NCBI GenBank assembly: GCA_913063265.1 | Contig: CAJXZG010000020.1 | Coordinates: 1 to 64,000 of the forward strand | Reading direction: 5' to 3' | Origin: an uncultured Prolixibacteraceae bacterium | GTDB taxonomy: Bacteria; Bacteroidota; Bacteroidia; Bacteroidales; Prolixibacteraceae | DNA: 64,000 bases | In this document: positions 44,185 to 53,979 of the stretch, one piece after another | How the letters are laid out: each line of letters starts with the position of its first letter | Numbering within the stretch: the stretch's first letter is position 1 | The notes under the pieces: generated by a model | Databases searched by the model: none | What the model was told of the DNA's origin: nothing | What the model saw: the letters and a program-made list of their open reading frames with translations, nothing else | Program-made: the position numbers and the translations under genes

Positions 44185-45897
44185 ATGGTTACTATTTCAA
44201 TAGAAATTAACGGGAATGTCTTATCAGAAAATTTCAAGGTAGAATCAATAGAAGTTAAAAAGGAAATCAACAATGTTCCCTGGGCGAAAGTGGTTATCAA
44301 TAACGAGATTCAGGAGCCTTTGTCTTTTGAACTTAATGATCAGGAATTATTAGTGCCGGGAAATGAAGTAGAAATTAAAGCAGGTTATAACCAAAGAAAT
44401 GCAACAATTTTTAAGGGAATTATTATAAAGCATAGTGTTAATTTGTCGTCTGATGGTTTACCAAAATTAATACTGGAATGTTATGATAAAGCCATTAAGA
44501 TGACTGTTGGCAGAAAAAGTAAAGTTTTTACGGAAATGAATGACAGTGATGTAATTGGTGAAATTGTAAATCAGTATGACCTCAGTTTAAATCTGCAATT
44601 AACATCAACGTTTGCATTACATAATAAACTTGTACAGTATAATTGTACCGATTGGGATTTTGTTCTTGCAAGAGCAGATACCAACGGAATGCTCTGTATA
44701 CCAAATGATGGAGATTTTATTGTTCAAAATCCTCAATTAGAGGAACGACCTGTTGTCAAACTGGTTTACGGAAGTAATATTCTTAATTTTGATGCGGAAA
44801 TAGATGCCAGACATCAGATTTCAAAAGTCATATCCAAATCCTGGAATTATTCTAACCAGGAAATAGAAACCAGGGAAGGACATGATCCATATGTTTCTCT
44901 TAACAGCAAACTAAAAAGTTCTGAATTAGCTGATGTCATCGGTCTTGAAAGCTATGTACTTGAACATGGCGGAAAATTAAACACCGAAGAACTTCAGGCG
45001 TGGAGCGATTCCTTAATATTAAAAAGACAATTAGCTAAAGCGCGTGGGACGATAAGAATTACCGGAGCCCGTAATATAAATCCGGGAAATATAGTTTTGG
45101 TTAAAGGACTTGGAAGCTTTTTCAGTGGTAATGCATTTGTAAGCGGCGTGCATCATTTTATTGCAGATGGTGACTGGCAAATGGATATTAAGATTGGAGC
45201 AGATCCTCAGTGGTTTACTGAAAAAAAAGAAATTTCAGAAAGGCCGGCAAGCGGACTGGTAGCAGCTTTTCGGGGATTACAGGTTGGAATTGTCGATAAA
45301 ATTGAAGCCGATCCTGATGGAGAGGAAAGAGTATGCATTCAACTACCGGTAATTGAAAATTCAGATGACGGTATATGGGCCAGAGTAGCAACGCTTGATG
45401 CAGGAAACGACAGAGGTGTATTTTTTCGTCCGGAAATTGGGGACGAAGTTATTGTCGGTTTTGTTAATGATGATCCCAGAGATCCGGTAATCCTTGGAAT
45501 GATGAACAGCAGTGCTAAACCTGCTCCACTTGTTGCCCAAAACGATAATCCCCAAAAAGGTTTTGTTACACGCAGTAAACTGAAACTGATTTTTGACGAT
45601 GAAGAAAAGAAAGTCCTGATAGAAACACCTGCCGGAAAAAAGGTTGTTTTAAGTGAAGATCAGGATGATATTACCTTGTCAGATGAGCATCAGAATAAAT
45701 TTGTAATGGATAAAAACGGAATTTTGATAGAAAGCCAGAAAAATATAACCATTTCGGCAAACCACGATATTTTTATAGAAGGTGCAAATACTGAAATGAA
45801 TGCACAATTATCGGCAAAGATTTCAGGGAGTTCAGAAGCTAAATTGGAAACAGGGGGAATGGCTTCAGTTATTGGTTCCTTGGTAAAAATTAATTAG
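44185..45897 (+). CDS. vgrG: VgrG-like spike protein
   Basis: 570 residues. An N-terminal gp27-like hub is followed by a gp5-type OB fold (about 365-445; GIVDKIEADPDGEERVCIQLP, then RPEIGDEVIVGFVNDDPRDPV) and a C-terminal beta-helix tip (about 470-570; repeated short DITLSDEHQNKFVMDKNG strands). It forms the spike of a contractile injection machine, in this phylum most often T6SS subtype iii. No toxin extension follows the spike. PAAR is encoded 8 bases later. No sheath, tube or baseplate gene is nearby, so this is an orphan spike pair. Confidence 0.9.
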   Translation: MVTISIEINGNVLSENFKVESIEVKKEINNVPWAKVVINNEIQEPLSFELNDQELLVPGNEVEIKAGYNQRNATIFKGIIIKHSVNLSSDGLPKLILECYDKAIKMTVGRKSKVFTEMNDSDVIGEIVNQYDLSLNLQLTSTFALHNKLVQYNCTDWDFVLARADTNGMLCIPNDGDFIVQNPQLEERPVVKLVYGSNILNFDAEIDARHQISKVISKSWNYSNQEIETREGHDPYVSLNSKLKSSELADVIGLESYVLEHGGKLNTEELQAWSDSLILKRQLAKARGTIRITGARNINPGNIVLVKGLGSFFSGNAFVSGVHHFIADGDWQMDIKIGADPQWFTEKKEISERPASGLVAAFRGLQVGIVDKIEADPDGEERVCIQLPVIENSDDGIWARVATLDAGNDRGVFFRPEIGDEVIVGFVNDDPRDPVILGMMNSSAKPAPLVAQNDNPQKGFVTRSKLKLIFDDEEKKVLIETPAGKKVVLSEDQDDITLSDEHQNKFVMDKNGILIESQKNITISANHDIFIEGANTEMNAQLSAKISGSSEAKLETGGMASVIGSLVKIN

Positions 45898-45905
45898 TTT
45901 TTATT

Positions 45906-46199
45906 ATGTCATTAGCAGCAAGAGTAAATGATATGCATACTTGTCCAATTGTAGAAGGATTGGGCATACCACATGTTGGAGGAATAATACTTCCTCCGGG
46001 ATGTCCGACCGTATTAATTGGTGGAATGCCTGCCGCAGTACTTGGAGATAATTGTATATGCAATGGTGCTTCAGATACAATTGTACAAGGCTCAGGAACA
46101 GTGCTTATTGGAGGAAGACCGGCAGCAAGAGTTGGCGATTTAACGGAACATGGTGGGATCATTGTTCAGGGTTGTCCTACGGTGATGATTGGAGGTTAG
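45906..46199 (+). CDS. PAAR domain spike-tip protein
   Basis: 97 residues with three repeats of the PAAR type: GGMPAAVLGD, GGRPAARVGD and a final CPTVMIGG. The His and Cys residues expected to hold the tip metal are present (DMHTCP and EHGG). It caps VgrG and can carry effectors. It has no C-terminal toxin. It is coupled to vgrG by an 8-base gap. Confidence 0.92.
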   Translation: MSLAARVNDMHTCPIVEGLGIPHVGGIILPPGCPTVLIGGMPAAVLGDNCICNGASDTIVQGSGTVLIGGRPAARVGDLTEHGGIIVQGCPTVMIGG

Positions 46200-46313
46200 T
46201 GGTCGAATTACAGTTTTTGTAAAAAGTCAGAAAAACATGGATTGATTTATAGACCATTGATGTCAAAAAAAGGTTTTGTATTGAAATTGATTTATGAATT
46301 GATAATTACTGAA

Positions 46314-46667
46314 TTATTTTTGATTAAGATAAATCAAACAAATAACTGAAAGCAACAATAAAATGCCAAAAACTGCGGTTACAATGGTTTCACCCTTTTC
46401 AAAATAATATCCGGCGGCATTCAAAACTGAATAAACAACCATTGCATGGGCGGCAATTAAAATAATTGACTTTCTTCGTTTAATGTAATTAACTCCACCG
46501 GCAATACACAAAAATGCCATAATCACTTCAGAGACCAAATGAAATATCATTTCTTTTAATCCTTCCGATACAAAGTCATTCATTAACAAAAATACCCACA
46601 TTGCCAGCACTGTACTGCCAAGAAAAATGGAATACCACGCAATTTTATTTATTGTTCTTTCTTTCAT
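46314..46667 (-). CDS. Small four-helix membrane protein, unknown
   Basis: 117 residues with four hydrophobic segments (about 8-29, 39-58, 68-88, 95-115). The family is not recognised. It lies 7 bases after the serine hydrolase lipoprotein gene on the same strand and is likely co-transcribed. It converges on the VgrG-PAAR pair. I considered an immunity-protein role, but the opposite strand and the link to the hydrolase argue against it. Confidence 0.65.
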   Translation of the reverse strand: MKERTINKIAWYSIFLGSTVLAMWVFLLMNDFVSEGLKEMIFHLVSEVIMAFLCIAGGVNYIKRRKSIILIAAHAMVVYSVLNAAGYYFEKGETIVTAVFGILLLLSVICLIYLNQK

Positions 46668-46674
46668 TTTTTGG

Positions 46675-48099
46675 TCAGTTTTTTATCTTCTGATTTGAAT
46701 CCAGCAAATAAAGATATTTACGAATTCCATCTGTAATTGCCCATGAATCATACTCATAATTGTGGCCCGTGGTTACAATCACAACATCAATATTTGGAAT
46801 TATAAATATAAACTGACTCCCCCACCCGTTTGCCCAAATTACAGGATAGTTTTTTCCATTTGATTCAAGATTTAAATTCCACCACTGATAACTGTAATTA
46901 TCACCGGGAATATGACTTTTTGTTTTTTCCGATGTAGATTCCAAAATCCATTCTTTTGAAATAATTTGTTGATGATTAAATTTTCCATCATTTAAAACCA
47001 TGTTTCCAATTTTTATCATATCTCCTGGCTGTAAACTCAAAGAACCTGACATTAAGGGGAAATCGTTGTTATCATCTCCATCCCATGAATAGTTCAATAT
47101 ATTTAAAGGTTCAAAAAGATATATATTGGCAAACTCATCAGGATTTATTCCTGTCTTTCTTTTTAAAACTTCTCCAAGAATTTCTGTATTACCTCCATCG
47201 TATTGAAATTGAGTTCCGGGTCTGGTAATTATTTCACGGTTCAGTGCAAATTGAAACCGATTGCCGGTTTGACTCATTTTTTCTTCCTGAACATCAAACC
47301 CGGATGTCATCGTTAAAAGGTGAGAAATCGTAATTTCCCGGTAATTCTCATTTTTAAGGTGAGGGATTTCATCAAAAATCTCATAAATCTTTTGTTCGAC
47401 ATGATCCATAAAACCTTTGTCCAGTGCTATTCCAATCAAAAGTGAGGTAATACTTTTTGTGCATGATTCAATCTGATGGAGTTCATTTTGCATATATCCG
47501 TAAAAATACTCCTCACCAATGAGTTGATTATTTTTCAAAATCAGAAACGAATTTATTCTACCATAATCACCCCTGATAATTTCGGGCAAAAGTTTCAAAA
47601 GGAAAGCAGAATCATTTTTTGAATTGGGAATTGAAGGAATCAAACCATCTTCCAAATCCTTAGGTTTTGAATAAGAGTATTGGTAATTGGGTTGGTCGCA
47701 ATCGGGTTTTGCATGAATAAGATAATTCTTAATCCATTCATTTTTTACCAGTCGAACAGAATCAAATGGTTCACCAGGGCAGGCAAATCCTCCTTCAATT
47801 CTGTTCTTGTTAGCTAAAACTCCGGAATATGTACAATTCCAGTCTGGAACATAAAACGTAATTCTGTTTTGTGAAATAATAAGACTTTCGATTTCGAACT
47901 TTGATTGATAAAAATTATTCTCAGCCCAGAATCCTTTTGCATTAACAGTGTCTTCTGAATTGTCGATTTGAACATAAAACTTTTTATCCGGATTCTCAGG
48001 ATGTGGCCCTTCCCAAAATCCTGTTAAAGAATTATCATGCTTAATAAATGAACAAGCTGTGAATAGAATTAATGATAAAGCTATAGCTGATTTTAACAT
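46675..48099 (-). CDS. Serine beta-lactamase-like hydrolase lipoprotein
   Basis: 474 residues. A lipoprotein signal ends FTAC (Cys16). Residues about 25-115 form a small beta domain. The rest is a class C beta-lactamase/DD-peptidase fold with SCTK (Ser-x-x-Lys), the second motif FQYDGGN and a third-motif-like VTTGHNY near the end. It hydrolyses an ester or amide, perhaps an esterase or peptidase. True beta-lactamase activity is unlikely to be its main role. It is probably tethered in the periplasm or outer membrane. Confidence 0.85.
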   Translation of the reverse strand: MLKSAIALSLILFTACSFIKHDNSLTGFWEGPHPENPDKKFYVQIDNSEDTVNAKGFWAENNFYQSKFEIESLIISQNRITFYVPDWNCTYSGVLANKNRIEGGFACPGEPFDSVRLVKNEWIKNYLIHAKPDCDQPNYQYSYSKPKDLEDGLIPSIPNSKNDSAFLLKLLPEIIRGDYGRINSFLILKNNQLIGEEYFYGYMQNELHQIESCTKSITSLLIGIALDKGFMDHVEQKIYEIFDEIPHLKNENYREITISHLLTMTSGFDVQEEKMSQTGNRFQFALNREIITRPGTQFQYDGGNTEILGEVLKRKTGINPDEFANIYLFEPLNILNYSWDGDDNNDFPLMSGSLSLQPGDMIKIGNMVLNDGKFNHQQIISKEWILESTSEKTKSHIPGDNYSYQWWNLNLESNGKNYPVIWANGWGSQFIFIIPNIDVVIVTTGHNYEYDSWAITDGIRKYLYLLDSNQKIKN

Positions 48100-48253
48100 A
48101 TTTTTTACTTCAAGTTAGCGTATAAATAATAATGAAGAACATATATTCGATAAACGGTATATAAAACGGCCTGAACGACAAAAAGCAAATTATGTATTTC
48201 TTATTGTTATCTTAGTTTGATATTTATAAAATATCTAATCAACTGTTTTAACG

Positions 48254-48748
48254 ATGGAAGAAAATCCTTTTCATGATCCTAAAGAACACAAAGAACTTCC
48301 GATATTTAAAAAAGCCGAAGAAATTTTTGAGGTGGTTAAACAAATTTCTGATTTGATTCCAGAAGATAGTTCCAACCGCAACCTGCTGTTTGTTAAAGGC
48401 GAAATGCTGGGCAATGCCTCAACCATACTTGCTAAAATTGCAGGTGCCGAAGGAGGCGATTTATACGATTTGAGAATGGAAAATGCCGCTATTATCAGAA
48501 AGGCTGCACGCGATTTAATGGTGACAAAACACTCTTTAAAAATGTTCGGTTTTAAAGAAGTTGAATATTTTGAAATGGTACGCGATCTGATTGAGGAATT
48601 TCGTTTACTTTTTATCGACTGGGTTGCCGGTTTTGATAAATGGAACTATATAATCGACCGATGGGGATTATTTAATCCACCGGGTGTTGGGCCACATGAC
48701 AAAGACCCCGATGACGACATTCCTTTCAATCCTGAGGATTTCGAATAA
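48254..48748 (+). CDS. Unknown helical protein
   Basis: 164 residues with no signal peptide. The sequence is mostly alpha-helical, like a four-helix bundle (helices near 18-40, 45-68, 75-100, 105-130), and ends with an acidic proline-containing tail (HDKDPDDDIPFNPEDFE). I do not recognise the family with certainty. It lies 35 bases before the agmatine deiminase gene on the same strand and may share its transcript. Confidence 0.7.
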   Translation: MEENPFHDPKEHKELPIFKKAEEIFEVVKQISDLIPEDSSNRNLLFVKGEMLGNASTILAKIAGAEGGDLYDLRMENAAIIRKAARDLMVTKHSLKMFGFKEVEYFEMVRDLIEEFRLLFIDWVAGFDKWNYIIDRWGLFNPPGVGPHDKDPDDDIPFNPEDFE

Positions 48749-48783
48749 TTGGTGTATAATTGCAAACTTTTATTTGAAAGCTG

Positions 48784-49821
48784 ATGAATCGAAAAAAATA
48801 TCTGCCGGCCGAATGGGAAAAACAATCGTTTTTGCAGCTTACCTTTCCACATGCCAATAGCGACTGGAAAGAAATGTTGGATGAAGTTTCAGCATGTTTT
48901 GTTGAGATTATACAATCTGCTTCTGAGTTTCAGGATGTACTGGTGGTTTGCGATGATATTCAAAGAGTGAGTTCTTTTTTTAAATCACGTAAAAATATAT
49001 TTTTTGTTCAGGAAGAATCTAATGATACCTGGGCACGTGATCATGGCGGAATTACGGTGATAGAAAATGGGATTCCGGTTGTTTATGATTATGTTTTTAA
49101 TGGCTGGGGGAAAAAGTTTGAAGCCGGATTGGATAACAAAATAACAAAAAAACTTTTTGAGAAAGGTGTTTTTAAAAACTGTAGAATAAAATCATTCGAT
49201 TTTGTGTTGGAAGGTGGATCAATCGAAAGTGATGGTAAGGGAACAATTCTTACAAGTTCTAAATGTCTGCTTTCAAAAAACAGAAATGAACCTCTTTCAA
49301 AAACAGAAATTGAACTTGTTTTAAAAGAAAACTTTGGAGCCAATCAAATTCTGTGGCTTAATCATGGTTTTCTAACTGGCGATGATACCGATTCCCATAT
49401 TGATACCCTTGCAAGATTTTGCAATGAAAAAACTATTGTTTATACCGGATGCAATAGTCCTGAAGATGAGCATTTTGAAGAGCTTCAGAAAATGAAAAAG
49501 GAGTTGGGAAAATTTAAAAATTACAAAGGAGACCAATACAAGCTGGTAGAATTACCCTTGCCGGATGCCTGTTTTGACAAAGACGGCAACCGTCTTCCTG
49601 CTACTTATGCTAACTTTACAATTGTAAACAATGCTGTACTGGTACCTGTTTACGGGGTTTCTCAGGATTTGAATGCTTTAACAATTTTACAAAGTTGTTT
49701 CCCCGATAGAAAAATAATTGCAGTAAATTGCAGGGTGCTGATTGAACAGCATGGTTCGTTACATTGTGTTACCATGCAATATCCCGAGGCGGTAAAACTG
49801 AACAAAGAAATTTTAAGTTAA
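48784..49821 (+). CDS. aguA: Agmatine deiminase
   Basis: 345 residues, normal length. Guanidino-group hydrolase motifs are present: WARDHGGI, LEGGSIESDGKG, HGFLTGDDTDSHID and the catalytic Cys in GSLHCVTMQYP near the C-terminus. It converts agmatine to N-carbamoylputrescine and ammonia. The next gene, one base after the stop, encodes the following enzyme, so the assignment over peptidyl-arginine deiminase is secure. Confidence 0.95.
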   Translation: MNRKKYLPAEWEKQSFLQLTFPHANSDWKEMLDEVSACFVEIIQSASEFQDVLVVCDDIQRVSSFFKSRKNIFFVQEESNDTWARDHGGITVIENGIPVVYDYVFNGWGKKFEAGLDNKITKKLFEKGVFKNCRIKSFDFVLEGGSIESDGKGTILTSSKCLLSKNRNEPLSKTEIELVLKENFGANQILWLNHGFLTGDDTDSHIDTLARFCNEKTIVYTGCNSPEDEHFEELQKMKKELGKFKNYKGDQYKLVELPLPDACFDKDGNRLPATYANFTIVNNAVLVPVYGVSQDLNALTILQSCFPDRKIIAVNCRVLIEQHGSLHCVTMQYPEAVKLNKEILS

Positions 49822-49822
49822 A

Positions 49823-50707
49823 ATGAAGAATTTAAAAGTTGGATTAATACAAATGTCGTGTACTTCCAATGTACAAAGCAACATACAAAAAACTAAAGGT
49901 GAAATCGAAATTTGTGCTTCTAATGGAGCAAATTTTGTTGTACTTCAGGAGCTGCATAACAGTCTTTACTTTTGTCAAACGGAAGACACAGATATATTTG
50001 ACCTTGCTGAATCCATTCCCGGCCCCTCAACTGAAATCTACTCTAAAATTGCAAAAGAAAACAACCTGGTATTGGTAACTTCTCTTTTCGAAAAACGAGC
50101 TCCGGGTTTATACCACAACACTGCCGTAGTTTTTGAGAAAGATGGCTCGATTGCAGGAAAATACCGTAAAATGCATATTCCGGATGATCCGGCTTATTAC
50201 GAAAAATTCTATTTTACTCCGGGAGATCTCGGATTTGAACCTATCCAAACTTCAGTTGGTAAACTCGGTGTTTTGGTTTGCTGGGATCAATGGTATCCCG
50301 AAGCAGCCCGTTTAATGGCTTTGGGCGGAGCAGAAATATTAATATATCCTACCGCTATTGGCTGGGAAAGCTCTGACGATGTTGATGAAAAAGAACGTCA
50401 GCTGGAAGCCTGGATGATTTCGCAAAGAGGGCATGCCGTGGCTAATGGATTGCCGATTATCAGCGTTAATCGTACAGGATTTGAATCCGATCCCTCCGGT
50501 GCAACCAATGGTATTACTTTCTGGGGAAATTCATTTGTTGCCGGCCCACAGGGTGAGATTATAAAGCTTTTACCTGCGAATAAAGAAAAAAGCGAAGTGG
50601 TTTCAATAAATCTAAAACGATCGGAAGACGTAAGAAGAATCTGGCCCTTTTTACGCGACAGAAGGATTGATGCCTATGATGAAATTCTTAAACGTTTCAG
50701 AGATTAG
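49823..50707 (+). CDS. aguB: N-carbamoylputrescine amidase
   Basis: 294 residues, nitrilase superfamily. The catalytic triad is visible: Glu in LQELHNSLYF, Lys in GKYRKMHIP and Cys in GVLVCWDQWYPE. It splits N-carbamoylputrescine to putrescine, CO2 and ammonia. Together with aguA it provides the arginine-agmatine route to putrescine. An arginine decarboxylase must lie elsewhere. It ends 3 bases from a convergent acyl-CoA dehydrogenase gene, with no visible terminator. Confidence 0.95.
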   Translation: MKNLKVGLIQMSCTSNVQSNIQKTKGEIEICASNGANFVVLQELHNSLYFCQTEDTDIFDLAESIPGPSTEIYSKIAKENNLVLVTSLFEKRAPGLYHNTAVVFEKDGSIAGKYRKMHIPDDPAYYEKFYFTPGDLGFEPIQTSVGKLGVLVCWDQWYPEAARLMALGGAEILIYPTAIGWESSDDVDEKERQLEAWMISQRGHAVANGLPIISVNRTGFESDPSGATNGITFWGNSFVAGPQGEIIKLLPANKEKSEVVSINLKRSEDVRRIWPFLRDRRIDAYDEILKRFRD

Positions 50708-50710
50708 CTT

Positions 50711-52252
50711 TTAGGCAAAATTCAACCATGAACTGTTTTCCCTGTAATCCTCTATAACTTCACTTTTATTTTGAAATGAAAATCCTGCCAGCAATTTGCT
50801 GATATCGCGCTGAAGCATTGAAATACTGTTGTCGATTAAATCTTTTCTAAATCCTTTGTTTGCAGTTTCCAATACCTGGTTCATCGAAATAATTCGTCCT
50901 ACAATTTGTCCCAATTCAACCAGCTTTCTTTGTGGCATCTGAAAATTGAGATTAAAACTTGTGATTTCCTTTAGATAATCTGATGCTTTTTCTGTCAGAT
51001 CATAATTCTTTAAAAAACGATACAGGTTGTTTTCTTTGGCACGTTTCATAAGCTTGATTATGCCCTCAGAAATTTGAGCATACAAAATATCATTCGAACC
51101 TTCAAAAATCTGGAAAGGCCTGCTGTCGGCTGTCCCTCGTCCTCCAATATGATTAATCCTGTATGCTTTTGCTCCCACCAGTTGTACCAGCGATTGCGCC
51201 GCTTCCTGCATTAAATCAGTTACAACACTTTTTACTGCATTGGCTTCAATTCCGTACGGTACCAAATCCACTTCTATGCCGGCCTTTTCGCTGCTATTAA
51301 TACACATCGCAGAACAAACCGTATAGGATGCCTGAAGTTTTGATAAACGCTGTTGTACCTGGTCGTAAGAAAACAGGCTTTTGCCACCAACCAGTCTTTG
51401 TTTACAATGCGAAATTGCCTCGTCGAGCATTCGTTGAATAAAACCCATTCCCATTCCTGGAAATTGCATTCGGCTGCGGTGCAATAAATCCAGCATCATT
51501 TTAACTCCTGTTGAATGAGGTTTCAGTTTATGAGTCGTTGGTATTTTAACATCAATATTATTTCTTCCGTAAGGAATCATGTACAATCCGAGATTCTCAT
51601 AAAACTCTTCAACATCTATTTGTTGTTCGGGCTGATTTACATCGCAAATAAAAAAGTCGATATCACGCTGTAAGTTTCCCGCACCAGTCTGTTGGCGAGC
51701 AGTTAATAACCAGAACTCTGCCCAGCCTGTTAATCCGGCCCAGTGTTTTTTCCCTTTTAAATGTGCATAATCTTCGTTTTCGGTATAAGAGGTTTGCATA
51801 TTTAATGCGTCACTTCCATAATCGGGCTCTGTAATCATTAAACCGCCCATGGTTTTTTCTTCAAGAAAACGTTTAAAAACAGTTTGTTTTGCTTCTTCTA
51901 AACCATACTTTCCAACTGGTTGTAAAAATAAAGCCGAATTAATTCCAAACGTTAGCGAAAGCGCCAGGGACTCATACGAGGCAGCAGCTAATAAACCAAT
52001 GTTTTCCTTCATTATTCCGCCACGTCCGCCGTATTCTTTTGGAATACCTACTGATAGTGGATTTACAGACATAATTTCGCGAAGTGCAAAAGGCGGTAAG
52101 CCCCTTTTTAAACTGAATTGATTGATATCTGCTCTTTCATGAAAAACAAGTTTCATTTTTGCTTTTAACTTTTCAATAAAAGCCTCGAAAGAGCTTGTTT
52201 GAGAAGAATCGTTTTTTACTTCTTTTAAAATCTCAGGTTCTGAATAATTCAT
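50711..52252 (-). CDS. Acyl-CoA dehydrogenase family flavoprotein
   Basis: 513 residues, longer than typical (about 380). It has the central FAD-binding core (MITEPDYGSDALNMQTSY; LKGKKHWAGLTGWAEFWLLTA), the helical C-domain and RGTADSRPFQIFEGSNDILY with a conserved Glu-Gly-x-Asn. A C-terminal extension of about 110 residues is helical. It oxidises an acyl-CoA or related thioester. The substrate is unknown, and no etf or beta-oxidation partner is adjacent. Confidence 0.85.
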   Translation of the reverse strand: MNYSEPEILKEVKNDSSQTSSFEAFIEKLKAKMKLVFHERADINQFSLKRGLPPFALREIMSVNPLSVGIPKEYGGRGGIMKENIGLLAAASYESLALSLTFGINSALFLQPVGKYGLEEAKQTVFKRFLEEKTMGGLMITEPDYGSDALNMQTSYTENEDYAHLKGKKHWAGLTGWAEFWLLTARQQTGAGNLQRDIDFFICDVNQPEQQIDVEEFYENLGLYMIPYGRNNIDVKIPTTHKLKPHSTGVKMMLDLLHRSRMQFPGMGMGFIQRMLDEAISHCKQRLVGGKSLFSYDQVQQRLSKLQASYTVCSAMCINSSEKAGIEVDLVPYGIEANAVKSVVTDLMQEAAQSLVQLVGAKAYRINHIGGRGTADSRPFQIFEGSNDILYAQISEGIIKLMKRAKENNLYRFLKNYDLTEKASDYLKEITSFNLNFQMPQRKLVELGQIVGRIISMNQVLETANKGFRKDLIDNSISMLQRDISKLLAGFSFQNKSEVIEDYRENSSWLNFA

Positions 52253-52512
52253 AAATACTTTTTTCTAATAAACGGTTTTTGGCAAATATTAAGCTACAAC
52301 ACATTCAAAGCAATTATGTTTTTAATATAAATTGAGAAAAGTATAAACTATTCATTAATATGATTTTGCATCGCGATTAAAACCTTATTTAGAAAAAATA
52401 GCTTGTTAAATTCTGTTGTTATTTGACGTTTTATTTCAAGTTTCATTTTGGATTTCAAATTCATTCCTTCTAATTTATAAACCAGAATTACTATATTCCC
52501 GAAAAAAATAAA

Positions 52513-53280
52513 ATGAAGATAATTTCGTGGAATGTAAATGGTATAAGGGCAGTTGCCAAGAAGAATTTTTTTGCTGATTTAAAAAATATGAATCCTGATA
52601 TTTTGTGTCTTCAGGAAACCAAAGCACAGGATGACCAGGTTGCTGAGACATTGGAATCGGTAAAAGATTACCATATTTATTCAAATTCTGCAATAAAAAA
52701 GGGATATTCGGGCACAGCCATTTTAAGCAAAACAAAACCCATTGGTGTAACAAAGGATATGGGAATTGAGATTCACGATACAGAAGGCCGTATTTTGTGT
52801 CTGGAGTATGAAAAGTTTTTTCTGATTACCGTATATGTTCCTAATTCGGGAAGTGCACTAAAACGTCTGGATTACAGACAAGATTGGGATTTGGCATTTC
52901 TTAAATACCTGAAAAACCTTGAAAAAACAAAGCCTGTTGTAGTTTGCGGCGATTTTAATGTGGCTCATAAAGCTATCGATTTAACGCATCCAAAACCTAA
53001 TTATAACAAATCGGCAGGTTATATGCAGGAAGAAATAGATGGAATGGATCGTTTTGTAGAAAACGGACTGGTAGATACTTTCCGGCATTTTTATCCCGAT
53101 AAAACAGAAATTTATTCGTGGTGGAGTTACCGTGCGGGAGCCAGGGCCAAAAATGTGGGCTGGAGAATCGATTATTTTTTGGTGAGCAAATCCTTTATGT
53201 CATCAGTAAAAGATGCATTTATAATGAACGAGATCATGGGGTCGGATCATTGCCCGGTTGGAATACAACTAACGGAATAA
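52513..53280 (+). CDS. xth: Exodeoxyribonuclease III
   Basis: 255 residues. All AP-endonuclease family motifs are present: KIISWNVNGIRA, LCLQETKAQ (metal Glu), GDFNVAHKAIDL and GSDHCPVGI (catalytic Asp-His). It cuts at abasic sites and degrades one strand of duplex DNA in base-excision repair. It lies alone behind a 260-base divergent gap without a clear promoter box. Confidence 0.95.
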   Translation: MKIISWNVNGIRAVAKKNFFADLKNMNPDILCLQETKAQDDQVAETLESVKDYHIYSNSAIKKGYSGTAILSKTKPIGVTKDMGIEIHDTEGRILCLEYEKFFLITVYVPNSGSALKRLDYRQDWDLAFLKYLKNLEKTKPVVVCGDFNVAHKAIDLTHPKPNYNKSAGYMQEEIDGMDRFVENGLVDTFRHFYPDKTEIYSWWSYRAGARAKNVGWRIDYFLVSKSFMSSVKDAFIMNEIMGSDHCPVGIQLTE

Positions 53281-53288
53281 AAAAAATA

Positions 53289-53319
53289 AACCGCTCTGCT
53301 TAATAAAAGCGTAGCGGTT
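53289..53319 (-). terminator. Terminator of the thioredoxin gene
   Basis: A 13-base arm AACCGCTCTGCTT against AAGCGTAGCGGTT (two mismatches), loop of 5, followed on the minus strand by a T-rich run. It may also stop xth transcripts. Confidence 0.65.
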
Positions 53320-53343
53320 GAAATATGTAAAATTGGGTATTTA

Positions 53344-53766
53344 TTAACCCGCTATCGAGGTTCTTACCTGCTTTAGAATCGCACGTTTGGTTTTTACTCC
53401 AACAATACGCCCCACTTCTACTCCATTTTTAAATATAACCATAGTGGGAATATTACGAACCTTAAATTTTTTTGCCAAATCCTGATTATGATCTACGTTG
53501 ACTTTACCAATTACTATGTCAGTTTCATTTTCAGCAATTTCATTTAATGTAGGAGCAATTATTTTACACGGATTACACCACGGAGCCCAAAAATCCACCA
53601 GCAATACATCCTTTTTTAAGGCCAGTTTCATATTCTTTTTGGTAATGGTAACTATTTTCTTGCTGTTTTTTACCGGTTCCGCATTTTTCATTCTGTAGTA
53701 ATTTACAGTTATTAAAACCAGTAAAACCACTACTATTGCTGCAATAACTATTAAGGTTGTCGACAT
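53344..53766 (-). CDS. Membrane-anchored thioredoxin
   Basis: I choose ATG 53766 (140 residues), since it places a transmembrane helix at residues 3-24 (TTLIVIAAIVVVLLVLITV), which a 20-residue upstream extension would not improve. The thioredoxin fold has the active site WCNPC in VDFWAPWCNPCKI, with Asn in place of the usual Gly, and the cis-Pro in RNIPTMVIF. Orientation of the helix decides whether it acts in the periplasm or the cytoplasm. It would exchange dithiols with a membrane partner. No ccm or dsb gene is adjacent. Confidence 0.88.
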   Translation of the reverse strand: MSTTLIVIAAIVVVLLVLITVNYYRMKNAEPVKNSKKIVTITKKNMKLALKKDVLLVDFWAPWCNPCKIIAPTLNEIAENETDIVIGKVNVDHNQDLAKKFKVRNIPTMVIFKNGVEVGRIVGVKTKRAILKQVRTSIAG

Positions 53767-53979
53767 ATCATTCAATTTTATAAGCTGCAAATTTAAAATC
53801 CACTTTGAAATGTCTGAATTTTTCATTCAGATATATGTAAATATTTAGATATTTTTAATAATGTAGTAATGTAGGATTATTTCAGGATTCGTATTGTTCC
53901 AATCATCACACATGCGATTATACCATAATCTTCCTGATTTTTCTATATTTTTGGGCGTTTAACTTTCAATTAAACATTA

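Noticed and set aside
46314-46667. Immunity protein for a VgrG-PAAR effector
   Set aside because: It is on the opposite strand, tightly linked to the serine hydrolase, and no effector is present.
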